Positions 6,724-14,121 of a stretch of 24,974 bases of DNA are shown piece by piece. Location: assembly GCA_964502215.1 (NCBI GenBank), contig CAZCUN010000049.1, positions 1 through 24,974 of the forward strand, in the 5' to 3' direction. Each line of letters opens with the position of its first letter. Within the stretch, counting starts at the first letter, position 1. Made by a program: the position numbers and the translations under genes. The stretch comes from JAALLB01 sp964502215. Lineage in GTDB: Bacteria > Pseudomonadota > Alphaproteobacteria > Rhizobiales > Rhizobiaceae. The notes beneath the pieces are model-generated. The model was given only the letters and a program-made list of their open reading frames with translations. It made no database searches and was not told the DNA's origin.

Positions 6724-9321
6724 TTATTTTTCTTCAAGTTTTTCTTTAACAGTTGTTGCTAACTGTTTGAGTGAATAAGGCTTTGGCAGAAATCCAAACC
6801 TGCCGCGTTCTTCTTCTGGCAGGTTTTTAGCAAAGGCCTCCTCTGCATAACCAGAGACAAATATAAACTTAAGGTCTGGATGTGTTTTCCTAATCTCTGA
6901 CAACAAGGTTGGTCCATCCATTTCTGGCATCACAACATCAGATACAATGAGATCAATCTCATCGCCATATTCTTCCATCACCTCAAGCGCCTCCACGCCA
7001 TTAATGGCTTCGTGTACTTCGTAGCCTCTCGAGATAAGCGCTCGCTCAGCAAAGGCTCTTACAGCATCTTCATCCTCCACAAGCAGAACGACAGAGCTTC
7101 CTGTTAGGTCTTTAGCAGGCTCTTCTTTTATATTCGACGTAGCATTTTCTAGTTCTTTAATTTCTTCAGCAGTTTGAATGTGCCTAGGTAAAAAGACACG
7201 GAAAGTTGTACCTTTACCTAACTCACTATCAGGATAAATAAAGCCGCCCGTTTGCTTGATAATTCCATACACCGTGGAAAGGCCAAGACCTGTCCCCTTG
7301 CCTACTTCCTTGGTTGAGAAAAATGGCTCAAAAATTTTATCAAGCACTTCTTTACTCATCCCAGTGCCTTCATCTTCAACCTCAATCATTACATATTCTG
7401 CAACTTCAAGGTCATGATAGTTATGTTCCTTGCGGCATTTATCTTCATCGATATTAGAGGTTCGTATTTGCAGCTTACCTTCACCGTCCATAGCATCGCG
7501 AGCATTTACAACAAGGTTTACAATCACTTGCTCTAACTGTGAAACATCCGCTTTAATGGGCCACAAATCTCTACCGTGTTTAATATCAAGCTTTACCTTA
7601 TCACCACCAAGCCTGTCTAAGAGCATATTAAGATCAAACAAGACATCAGATAAATGCAAAACTTGTGGTCGAAGTGTTTGCCTTCTTGAGAAGGCCAATA
7701 GCTGCCTGACAAGACTAGCAGCACGATTAGCATTTTGTTTGATATTCATAATATCTTGGAAAGATGGATCTGACGGCTTATGGTTTGTTAATAACAAATC
7801 TGAAAAACCAATAATTGCAGTTAGAACATTATTAAAGTCATGCGCGATGCCACCAGCCAGCTGACCAACGGCTTGCATTTTTTGTCCTTTAGCAAATTGG
7901 TCTTCCAATGCTCTTTGTTCCGTTGTTTCCATTGCATAAATTATGACACGCTCATCATCGTTATTATCGATAGCTTCGCTATCATCCACTTGGGCGACAT
8001 GGCTAACGTAGAAACGCACATGCCGCTCTTCATCACCATTGATAGATAAATCTATTGGATTAATCTCTCCGCTACCTGACAGGGCTTGGGCAAATATATC
8101 TTCTAAATGCTTTGCATCTTCTGTACTTACCATTTTTGTATATGGCATACCGCCCGCACTGCCTTGGGCTTCGATGACATCGAAGAACATGCGCTGGAAT
8201 GGTGCGTTTGTACGAACAATCTCACCTTTAGTATTTACACCTGCAATTGCGACAGGTGTTGAATTAAAGAAACGCGTAAAACGAATTTCTGCATCTCTCA
8301 ACGCATCACTGTCACCAACATCTGCTGATCGGTTGATAACCAGAGTTCTTGTAGCCCCAGGCGCACCATCGCCAGATTCAGGAATTTTATGATAAAGCCG
8401 AACCGGTAAAAGTTTCCCGTCACTTTTTTTCATATCAAGATCTATAACACTGGTATTTGCGCTAGTTGCTTCTGACTGCATTGTAGTAAAGAGCGCTAGA
8501 TAGTCTCCAGATATGATATCTTGCATGTAAGTAGTACTGGGTTCAAACCGCGTTAGGTCCATTCCCAGCCAATCAGCAAGTGTCGCATTGATATACGCAA
8601 GTTCGCCGTTATCATCGCTAGCCATAAAGCCTGCGGGTGCATGATCAAGATAGTGTATTGCATCCTGCAATTCTTGAAATGTATTTTCTTGGCTTTGACG
8701 ATCATCGGTAACATCAGCCACCTGCCAAACAGTAACTGTTTTATTATCAATCGGACTTATCATGCCTCTTGAGCGTAATCGGAACCATTGACCGTCTTTA
8801 TCCGTCTCCTTAAGCCCCGTATTGAGCCTTACTTCCTCCATGCTGGCTATGCCTTTTTTGGCTGCATTGGCCATTTTATAGATTACTTCGTTCGCTTCTG
8901 GCCTTTTTGAAAAGACAGCTTCTACACTTGCAACTTCGGATTGTGTTTTAGCTCCTAGCAAGTCAGCGTAAGCTTCATTTGCGTAAATTACGCGCCCATC
9001 AACATCAGAAACCACAATTGATGAGTCCATCGACCCAATCAGAATTTTTGAAAAATCATCAACTTTTCTGCCATATGTGAGTTGGATTATTCCAAGCACC
9101 ATAGCAAATATAAAAAACACACCAATGCTGGCAAAAACACCTAAAATAGCTAAAAAAAGAGGTTCTCCAAGTCGTTCAGCGCCAAGATAAGCCAGTATGG
9201 AAACTACAATCACCAAGAATGCACCGAACATAAGAAAGCGGCCTACACCCCCTGATGTCTTTACTTCATTAATACTAGGTTTGTGTTCTGCTGAATTTTG
9301 CACGTTTTCTTTGCGCACCAT
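6724..9321 (-). CDS. cckA: CckA, hybrid histidine kinase/phosphatase of the CtrA cell-cycle phosphorelay
   Basis: CckA feeds phosphate through the HPt protein ChpT to CtrA and CpdR in Alphaproteobacteria. Residues are counted from the longer GTG form (9339); subtract 6 for the ATG at 9321. TM segments lie at about 34-53 and 60-86, PAS-like domains at about 95-215, 220-340 and 350-480. The HisKA box GGIAHDFNN carries H500. The ATPase domain has N612 (NARDAM), D656 (DEGTG), EPFFSTK at 671-677 and GKGTGLGLS at 680-688. A receiver domain from about 749 has E755/D756, phosphoacceptor D801 (SDVVMPEMDGP) and K853. Length and order match CckA. The ATG at 9321 is chosen because GGTGGG lies about 10 nt upstream. 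Two GANTC sites and an inverted repeat occupy its promoter region. Confidence 0.96.
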   Translation of the reverse strand: MVRKENVQNSAEHKPSINEVKTSGGVGRFLMFGAFLVIVVSILAYLGAERLGEPLFLAILGVFASIGVFFIFAMVLGIIQLTYGRKVDDFSKILIGSMDSSIVVSDVDGRVIYANEAYADLLGAKTQSEVASVEAVFSKRPEANEVIYKMANAAKKGIASMEEVRLNTGLKETDKDGQWFRLRSRGMISPIDNKTVTVWQVADVTDDRQSQENTFQELQDAIHYLDHAPAGFMASDDNGELAYINATLADWLGMDLTRFEPSTTYMQDIISGDYLALFTTMQSEATSANTSVIDLDMKKSDGKLLPVRLYHKIPESGDGAPGATRTLVINRSADVGDSDALRDAEIRFTRFFNSTPVAIAGVNTKGEIVRTNAPFQRMFFDVIEAQGSAGGMPYTKMVSTEDAKHLEDIFAQALSGSGEINPIDLSINGDEERHVRFYVSHVAQVDDSEAIDNNDDERVIIYAMETTEQRALEDQFAKGQKMQAVGQLAGGIAHDFNNVLTAIIGFSDLLLTNHKPSDPSFQDIMNIKQNANRAASLVRQLLAFSRRQTLRPQVLHLSDVLFDLNMLLDRLGGDKVKLDIKHGRDLWPIKADVSQLEQVIVNLVVNARDAMDGEGKLQIRTSNIDEDKCRKEHNYHDLEVAEYVMIEVEDEGTGMSKEVLDKIFEPFFSTKEVGKGTGLGLSTVYGIIKQTGGFIYPDSELGKGTTFRVFLPRHIQTAEEIKELENATSNIKEEPAKDLTGSSVVLLVEDEDAVRAFAERALISRGYEVHEAINGVEALEVMEEYGDEIDLIVSDVVMPEMDGPTLLSEIRKTHPDLKFIFVSGYAEEAFAKNLPEEERGRFGFLPKPYSLKQLATTVKEKLEEK

Positions 9322-9343
9322 TGAATTGTTACCCACCAAATAC

Positions 9344-9381
9344 GATTCGTGATTCTAATTCTAACAGTTTACCCTAAACTG
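9344..9381 (-). promoter_or_regulatory. cckA upstream region: two GANTC sites and an inverted repeat
   Basis: Two GATTC sequences (9344-9348 and 9351-9355) match the GANTC recognition site of the cell-cycle methyltransferase CcrM and lie only 7 nt apart. Next to them is a perfect dyad CAGTTTA-ccc-TAAACTG (9365-9381). This is 23-60 nt upstream of the likely cckA ATG. Paired GANTC sites in promoters of cell-cycle genes are a known pattern in Alphaproteobacteria; regulation here is inferred from that. Confidence 0.4.
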
Positions 9382-9515
9382 CTGAACCTAATTATAGACA
9401 TATTGATATAAAATAGCAGTTCTGGTATGTATATCGACTTAGGTTAGGAGAATATTTGTTTATCAACGCCCTTTGTGTGACAGATATTGTAATAGTAAAG
9501 AGTAAAAATGCGGCG

Positions 9516-9536
9516 TGAGGCTTTGCCTCAAAGGAG
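9516..9536 (+). promoter_or_regulatory. 5' UTR hairpin abutting a strong ribosome-binding site
   Basis: TGAGGC (9516-9521), TTT, GCCTCA (9525-9530) is a perfect 6-bp stem with a 3-nt loop, immediately followed by the Shine-Dalgarno AAGGAG at 9531-9536. The ATG at 9545 is 8 nt further on. The ribosome-binding site fixes the start of the FliO-like gene; the hairpin touching it could tune translation or mRNA stability. Confidence 0.55.
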
Positions 9537-9544
9537 TACAGAGT

Positions 9545-10387
9545 ATGGAGTGGTTAAATAATTTAACTGGCGGGGAAAACGGGTCTGCAATTAATCTAAT
9601 CATCATAACACTTGCTATGGTTTTTCTACTAATTGTAGTCGGCTGGATATTTAGAAAATTTTCGGGAACAGCAGCAAAAAAAGCAATGCGGAGTAGAGTA
9701 CCTCGCCTTTCAATTACAGACACAACTAAAATCGATGAGAAGCGCTGGATGGTTATGGTTAGACGTGACAACGTTGAGCATTTAATACTTATTGGCGGCT
9801 CAAATGACCTTGTCGTTGAATCAAATATCGTGCGTGCTCAGGTTCCACAAAAACCAAGTGTAACACCTCAAGAGAATATTGCCCCTGCAGCTGTGCAAGA
9901 AAGAGCTGAAAATGCTGTTCTTGAAAATGAAACTGCAGCGACGCCTTCTATCACTGCTCCGATTGCTGGTGTAGCAGCAGTAGGTGCTGCTGGTTTATCT
10001 GCCGTAACAACCGTTGCAACAACAGTAACGGATACTGCTACATCCGTAGTTTCATCAGTTGCCGATACATCTGGTGATGTTACAAATGCGGTTACAGAAA
10101 CTGCAACTGAAACGGTCAAAGCTGTTACCGAAAAGGCGTCTGATGCTGTTGAGAGCGTAACTGAGACTGTTACACCTGAAGCAGGTGTCGATCTAGAAAG
10201 CCAGATATCTGCGACATTGGACGATGCTTTATCTATAGAAGATTTGGATATCAAACCTAATGAAGAACCTGCAACACCTACAATCGCAAGTGATGCTGCA
10301 TCATCGGATGCAAACCCTAAAGGTGGTGATGATGAAATGCAGCGTTTACTAGATGAACTATCGAGTGAAATGAAAGAGCCAGCTTAA
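9545..10387 (+). CDS. FliO-like single-pass membrane protein with long Ala/Thr/Val-rich tail
   Basis: From the ATG at 9545 the 280-aa product has one TM segment at about residues 15-36. A short basic linker leads to a small globular domain at about 52-98, where KRWMVMVRRDNVEHLILIGG and DLVVESNIVR resemble the FliO/FliZ-type domain. The remaining ~180 residues are low complexity, rich in A, T, V, S and E, with repeated VTETAT/AVTEKASDAVESVTE-like units suggesting an amphipathic or extended tail, and end in a short acidic segment. No flagellar genes are nearby; the domain is shared with non-flagellar membrane proteins of Rhizobiales. It diverges from cckA across a 223-bp gap and ends at a strong bidirectional terminator. 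A flagellar role is not supported by context. Confidence 0.7.
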   Translation: MEWLNNLTGGENGSAINLIIITLAMVFLLIVVGWIFRKFSGTAAKKAMRSRVPRLSITDTTKIDEKRWMVMVRRDNVEHLILIGGSNDLVVESNIVRAQVPQKPSVTPQENIAPAAVQERAENAVLENETAATPSITAPIAGVAAVGAAGLSAVTTVATTVTDTATSVVSSVADTSGDVTNAVTETATETVKAVTEKASDAVESVTETVTPEAGVDLESQISATLDDALSIEDLDIKPNEEPATPTIASDAASSDANPKGGDDEMQRLLDELSSEMKEPA

Positions 10388-10423
10388 GGCTTCTTAAGTT
10401 TTAATCTATTGATTATCAAAAAT

Positions 10424-10450
10424 AAAAAACCGCCAAGTTGGCGGTTTTTT
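10424..10450. terminator. bidirectional Rho-independent terminator between the FliO-like gene and dksA
   Basis: AAAAACCGCCAA and TTGGCGGTTTTT form a long perfect stem around the centre at 10437, with A tract on the left and T tract on the right, so it can stop transcription from both convergent genes. Confidence 0.92.
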
Positions 10451-10475
10451 TATACTTATATTTATCAATTATTTT

Positions 10476-10895
10476 TCAATCATCTCTATAGACTTTTTCA
10501 CGACGTTCATGAGCCTCTTGCGCCTCTATAGATAAAGTTGCAATTGGTCTTGCATCAAGGCGTTTTAAACTAATTGGCTCGCCCGTATGCTCACAATACC
10601 CATAGCTGCCATCTTCAATTCTCTTTAATGCAGAATCTATTTTTTTCACTAGTTTACGCTGTCTATCTCTTGCACGTAATTCAATAGAACGATCAGTCTC
10701 TGAAGATGCCCTGTCAGCAGCATCAGGCATTTTATCACTTTCATCCTGCAAAACAGCAATCGTTGATTTTGATTCTCGTAGAATGTCAGACTTCCAAGTT
10801 TCTAGCTTATTTTTAAAGTAAGCTTTTTGCATTTCGCCCATGAATGGCTCATCGTCACTTGGAAGATAGTCTATATCGAGTTGTACGATACCCAT
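10476..10895 (-). CDS. dksA: DksA-type RNA polymerase-binding transcription factor
   Basis: DksA binds the secondary channel of RNA polymerase and, with ppGpp, adjusts transcription in starvation. From the ATG at 10895 the protein has 139 aa: a coiled coil whose tip carries DAADRA (residues 58-63, the DxxDxA motif needed for activity), then the C-terminal domain YGYCEHTGEPISLKRLDARP. Only one zinc-ligand Cys (C101) remains; the other three positions are Thr, Ser and Ala, as in rhizobial, cysteine-poor DksA. An AGGAGG at 10908-10903 lies 7 nt from this ATG. The frame remains open to 10985, but the sigma70 promoter at 10957-10985 overlaps that extension, so the longer start is rejected. Confidence 0.95.
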   Translation of the reverse strand: MGIVQLDIDYLPSDDEPFMGEMQKAYFKNKLETWKSDILRESKSTIAVLQDESDKMPDAADRASSETDRSIELRARDRQRKLVKKIDSALKRIEDGSYGYCEHTGEPISLKRLDARPIATLSIEAQEAHERREKVYRDD

Positions 10896-10902
10896 TAGAT
10901 AA

Positions 10903-10908
10903 CCTCCT
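10903..10908 (-). promoter_or_regulatory. consensus Shine-Dalgarno of dksA
   Basis: AGGAGG on the minus strand, 7 nt before the ATG at 10895. It decides the start of dksA against the in-frame upstream codons. Confidence 0.9.
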
Positions 10909-10956
10909 ATATATTCCATCAAAACTTTTACGGTTGTTAGCCCTACCCTTCGACGG

Positions 10957-10985
10957 TATATAGACTGGGAGTAGCTAACACTCAA
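10957..10985 (-). promoter_or_regulatory. sigma70-type promoter of dksA
   Basis: On the minus strand TTGAGT (10985-10980) and TATATA (10962-10957) are separated by exactly 17 nt. Transcription would start near 10950, giving a leader of about 55 nt before the dksA ATG. Confidence 0.7.
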
Positions 10986-11015
10986 GGCAAAAAATAGTTC
11001 ACAATTAAAGTTTAC

Positions 11016-11021
11016 TATAAT
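11016..11021 (+). promoter_or_regulatory. -10 box candidate for the SixA-like gene
   Basis: TATAAT is a perfect -10 consensus about 42 nt upstream of the ATG at 11063. No good -35 lies at 17 nt; the best partner is a poor AATAGT/TAGTTC around 10993-11000. The promoter is likely but unproven. Confidence 0.45.
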
Positions 11022-11062
11022 GTATTAGTTGCTAGTAAAAAATAAATAGAATGGAAACGTAA

Positions 11063-11572
11063 ATGCTACGCCTGTATATCATGCGACACGCCAAATCCTC
11101 TTGGGCAGTTCCTGGCGCTCGTGATTTTGACAGAGAACTCAATGATAAAGGTTTTGAAGACTTACAAAAAGTTACTAAACTCATCCAATCAGAAAGCATA
11201 TCCCCAGAGTTGATTTTATGTTCAAGTGCAATCCGCACACAGCAAACTCTGGATGCAATTTTAAAAGGTTTTAAAAACCAGCCGAGAATAGAATACACAG
11301 AAAAACTATATTCAAGCGGATTGTCAGAATACATTGAAATAATAAATTCAATTAAAAATGCACAATCTATTATGATTATTGGCCATAATCCTATGTGTGG
11401 ATCTTTAGCAACAGCCCTTCCAAGCTCGGGTCCTGCGGAGGAACTTGAAAAAATCGCGTATAGATACCCAACTGCAGCGCTTACTACATTAGATTTTGAT
11501 GTTGAGGCTTGGCATAATGTAACAAAAGGCAGTGGTATTCTTAGAAAATCTATATTTCCATCAGAATTATAA
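11063..11572 (+). CDS. SixA-like histidine phosphatase family protein
   Basis: Branch-1 histidine phosphatase fold that uses a phospho-His intermediate; SixA dephosphorylates phosphohistidine proteins. The 169-aa protein is close to SixA size and starts MLRLYIMRHAKSSW, with the catalytic R8-H9. Further active-site residues are R58 in AIRTQQT, acid E80 in EYTEKLY, and the second His H108 in IIGHNPM. It lacks the large insertions of phosphoglycerate mutases, which supports the SixA subgroup. It diverges from dksA. Its closeness to cckA makes a phosphorelay target conceivable, but PTS-type or other phosphohistidine substrates are equally possible. Confidence 0.88.
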   Translation: MLRLYIMRHAKSSWAVPGARDFDRELNDKGFEDLQKVTKLIQSESISPELILCSSAIRTQQTLDAILKGFKNQPRIEYTEKLYSSGLSEYIEIINSIKNAQSIMIIGHNPMCGSLATALPSSGPAEELEKIAYRYPTAALTTLDFDVEAWHNVTKGSGILRKSIFPSEL

Positions 11573-11646
11573 AATTCAACGCATTAAATGAACGGTTGAT
11601 TAACCATTTCAGGTGATATTCAAGCATCTTAAACGAAGGTTCTGTT

Positions 11647-12168
11647 ATGCGTATTGTTTTCCTAGTTCTCTCAATTTTCATTTCTTTCACATTAAATAAC
11701 GTGGCTTTTGCTTCCGATATTAAGTTTTTTAAAGGCATTGAAGGGAAATGGTCTGGCCCTGGTGAAATTGTGGCTGGTAAGTACAAAGGGACAAAATACG
11801 TTTGCACATTTGATGGCACAACCCCTAAAAAAGGCCATGGAATGATTGTTGATGGTTCATGTCGTGTTGGTGTTTTTTTACAAAAAATGAGCGCGCATGT
11901 CACTAAGAAAGGCTCAAGCTATAAAGGTGCTTTTCTTGATGGCGCTAAAGGTGACGGCATGGATGTGACTGGCGGTCGTTATACAAAAAACCGCATCATC
12001 GTCGACATTGTCCGCAATGATCTTAAAGGCATCATGGTTGTTAATTTAAATGATAAGAACCAACTAAAAGCTACAATCTCAGTGCACCATAACAAAAAGC
12101 TAATACCTGTAATTGGTATGAACTTAAGCCGAATTGATACAGGTACTGTTACCGGTGCTACACAGTAA
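11647..12168 (+). CDS. secreted small protein of unknown function
   Basis: Family not recognised. A Sec signal peptide covers residues 1-22 (MRIVFLVLSIFISFTLNNVAFA) with an AxA-like site before SDIKFFKG. The mature ~150 aa is Gly- and Lys-rich with alternating hydrophobic residues (GIEGKWSGPGEIV, KGTKYVCTFDG, HGMIVDGSCRVG), suggesting a beta-sheet or barrel. Two Cys (in YVCTF and GSCRV) could form a disulfide in the periplasm. AAGG about 8 nt upstream supports the ATG at 11647. Its 3' end overlaps the convergent folK by 11 bp with no terminator in between. Confidence 0.75.
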   Translation: MRIVFLVLSIFISFTLNNVAFASDIKFFKGIEGKWSGPGEIVAGKYKGTKYVCTFDGTTPKKGHGMIVDGSCRVGVFLQKMSAHVTKKGSSYKGAFLDGAKGDGMDVTGGRYTKNRIIVDIVRNDLKGIMVVNLNDKNQLKATISVHHNKKLIPVIGMNLSRIDTGTVTGATQ

Positions 12169-12658
12169 GCTTATAATCAGTTTTCTTAATCTGCGAAGTA
12201 TCTAGTGTTTTAAGCCATTTTTTAATGGACTTTCCATGCAGTTCTAAATGAGGTGCGATGTCAGCTAGTGGCATCAATACAAATGCGCGTTCGTGCATTC
12301 TTGGGTGTGGTAGTTGTAAATCATTATCGTCAATCTCGAGGTTGTCATAAAAAAGAACATCAAGATCAATCGTTCGTGGACCCCATCTTACATCCCTAAC
12401 CCGCTTTAACTGTTTTTCAGTATCTAGGCATAGCTTTAGTAGCTGATGCGCTGTGAGGGTTGTCTGAACGCTTATGCAGGCATTTAAAAACCAATCCTGT
12501 TCCGTAATGCCCCAAGGTGGCGTTTTATAGACATTGGAAGTTTTTGTAATCAAAATTTCTTGATTCTTATCAAAGGCATGTAGTGTTGAGTTCATGCTTT
12601 TAATCACATCTCCAACATTTCCTCCAAGTCCTAAATAAGCGGTTTTGAAATCAGCCAT
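12158..12658 (-). CDS. folK: 6-hydroxymethyl-7,8-dihydropterin pyrophosphokinase (HPPK)
   Basis: Transfers pyrophosphate from ATP to 6-hydroxymethyl-dihydropterin, the step before dihydropteroate synthase. From the ATG at 12658 (166 aa) the family landmarks are AYLGLGGNVGD at the N terminus, the WGPRTIDLDVL motif at 92-102 with the Mg-binding D98 and D100, and HPRMHERAFVLMPL at 118-131. The frame opens to 12715, but the ATG at 12658 gives the family-standard N terminus and overlaps the folB stop by 8 nt (ATGGCTGA), pointing to translational coupling. It is the last gene of folP-folB-folK and ends inside the convergent secreted-protein gene. Confidence 0.95.
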   Translation of the reverse strand: MADFKTAYLGLGGNVGDVIKSMNSTLHAFDKNQEILITKTSNVYKTPPWGITEQDWFLNACISVQTTLTAHQLLKLCLDTEKQLKRVRDVRWGPRTIDLDVLFYDNLEIDDNDLQLPHPRMHERAFVLMPLADIAPHLELHGKSIKKWLKTLDTSQIKKTDYKLTV

Positions 12659-13022
12659 TTGGATTATGATTAATCGTGACTTCGACATAATCAAGCACAC
12701 CTTGCACAGGCGCATTTGGTTTTCTTATTGTTACTTCAGCGTTTTCAATCATTGGAAACTCTTTGCAAAGTGCTTTGGCAGTTTCTAATGCAAGTGCTTC
12801 AATAAGAAAGCGTCTCTTACCAGTAACAATACTTTCAATCACTTGAAAGGCGGTGCCGTAATCTACCGTTCCCTCAATTTCATCACTCGCAAGCGCGTTT
12901 CCACCATCAACATCAAGAATAGCATCTACAAAAAAACGCTGGCCTAGTGTTTCTTCTTCATTGTAAACGCCATGGCGGGCAAAGAATGCGCAATTTTTCA
13001 GCGTAATTTTATATTTAGACAT
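12651..13022 (-). CDS. folB: dihydroneopterin aldolase
   Basis: Cleaves 7,8-dihydroneopterin to 6-hydroxymethyl-dihydropterin and glycolaldehyde. The 123-aa length is typical. The N-terminal motif FFARHGVYNEEETLGQRF contains E22, and the C-terminal VTIRKPNAP contains K101, which match the family's catalytic or pterin-binding Glu and Lys. VDYGTAFQVIE and RFLIEALALETA are further family blocks. It starts 8 nt after the folP stop and overlaps folK by 8 nt, so the three genes form one operon. Confidence 0.95.
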   Translation of the reverse strand: MSKYKITLKNCAFFARHGVYNEEETLGQRFFVDAILDVDGGNALASDEIEGTVDYGTAFQVIESIVTGKRRFLIEALALETAKALCKEFPMIENAEVTIRKPNAPVQGVLDYVEVTINHNPNG

Positions 13023-13029
13023 ATCTATC

Positions 13030-13872
13030 CTAATTCTGCCCCACTATAGCATCCGCCATTGCAAGCGCTTGTACATTTGTTGCCACATCATGAACTCGAA
13101 ACACTTGTGCCCCTTTTATTCGAGCGACGACACTTGTCGCGGCTGTGCCAATATCTCGATTGTCTGCATCTTGTCCAGTAAAATGACCAATAAAGCGTTT
13201 GCGTGAGGTGCCTACTAATAAGGGATATCCTAATTTATGCAGTTCTTCAAAGCGTGCTAGCAGGGTAATATTTTCACTCGGATCTTTTGCAAAGCCAAAG
13301 CCAGGGTCAAGAACAATTTGCTCATCATGTATGCCTGCATTTTTCATATGATTTATAGAGCGCTCAAGAAAAGCGAATTGATCAGAAATGACATCGTTAT
13401 TTTTTACACGCCCACGTCCTGTATGCATTGCACAGCATCCAGCCTTTAAATCCGCAGCTTTTTGCGCAATGTCTGGGTCTTTTTGAAACCCCCATACATC
13501 ATTTATAATATGTGCACCTGCCGCAATAGCATGTTTAGCAGTGCTTGCTCTATATGTATCAATTGATAAGACCATCGATTGATTAGAGCTTAATGCCTCA
13601 ATGATTGGTAGTACCCTGTCTTGCTCTTGCGCTTCACTAACCTCTTGAGCGCCCGGACGTGTAGATTCACCCCCTATATCTATTACTTGCGCGCCCTCGT
13701 TTAACATTTGCTCTGCCCGCATTATAGCAGTTTCAATATGATTAAATTGGCCACCATCAGAAAACGAATCCGGGGTTACATTTAAAATCCCCATAACGAC
13801 TGCATTTGCGCCAAGAATGAGTTCACGTTCATGCGCGAGTTGCCATTTTTTGTTTAAAAAATAGGTTTTCAT
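13030..13872 (-). CDS. folP: dihydropteroate synthase
   Basis: Condenses 6-hydroxymethyl-dihydropterin pyrophosphate with p-aminobenzoate; the sulfonamide target. From the ATG at 13872 (280 aa): GILNVTPDSFSDGG at 28-41, DIGGESTRPGA at 65-75, D105 in SIDTYRA, N124-D125 in IINDVWG, LDPGFGFAKD at 188-197, GTSRKRFIG at 221-229 and RVHDV at 259-263. All are in order and none is disrupted. The open frame reaches 13944 but the extra 24 residues resemble no family N terminus. The ribosome-binding site is weak. First gene of the folate operon. Confidence 0.96.
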   Translation of the reverse strand: MKTYFLNKKWQLAHERELILGANAVVMGILNVTPDSFSDGGQFNHIETAIMRAEQMLNEGAQVIDIGGESTRPGAQEVSEAQEQDRVLPIIEALSSNQSMVLSIDTYRASTAKHAIAAGAHIINDVWGFQKDPDIAQKAADLKAGCCAMHTGRGRVKNNDVISDQFAFLERSINHMKNAGIHDEQIVLDPGFGFAKDPSENITLLARFEELHKLGYPLLVGTSRKRFIGHFTGQDADNRDIGTAATSVVARIKGAQVFRVHDVATNVQALAMADAIVGQN

Positions 13873-13974
13873 TAGTTTATCACAATTTTTTAGCTTATAA
13901 GTGTCTGAAATTAATAGTGAAAAAATATTCCTCTTAACATGCAATTTTATGGTTTACTTAAGGTAAGTTATTAG

Positions 13975-14080
13975 CTATTGAGGAAGTGCGCGCTGAACTT
14001 ACGGGGCAGTTTGTTCAACGCGTAGCGACTAGTTTATCCCCCAGCCTATCAGGTAGGCTAGTCGCATATTCCCTTTTTTT
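13975..14080 (+). ncRNA. candidate small RNA with two stable hairpins
   Basis: Between folP and the racemase-like gene two consecutive structured elements occur. Hairpin 1 pairs CGCG-c-TGAAC (13989-13998) with GTTCA-a-CGCG (14013-14022) around a 14-nt loop containing GGGGC. Hairpin 2 pairs GCGACT (14025-14030) with AGTCGC (14060-14065) and contains an inner perfect stem AGCCTA/TAGGCT (14043-14048 with 14054-14059). A run of seven T (14074-14080) follows, eight bases after the stem, which favours the plus strand, although the gap is long for a standard terminator. Alphaproteobacteria carry several trans-acting sRNA families of about this size. No promoter is convincing, so the ends are approximate. 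Confidence 0.5.
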
Positions 14081-14121
14081 AGCTAAAAATCAAATTTTTA
14101 GTGATATTTTCTTCATTTTAT

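Noticed and set aside
9868..10254. Minus-strand reading frame of 128 codons inside the FliO-like gene
   Set aside because: It is the reverse reading of the low-complexity Ala/Thr/Val repeats and has no ribosome-binding site.
9545..10387. Flagellar export protein FliO proper
   Set aside because: No flagellar genes surround it and the tail is atypical; only domain resemblance is claimed.
10896..10985. Longer DksA start
   Set aside because: The extension coincides with a sigma70 promoter (TTGAGT-N17-TATATA) and AGGAGG marks the ATG at 10895.
14083..14101. CTAAAAA-N5-TTTTTAG hairpin as a terminator of the racemase-like gene
   Set aside because: The stem is almost all A/T pairs and no T run follows on the minus strand, so termination is not supported.
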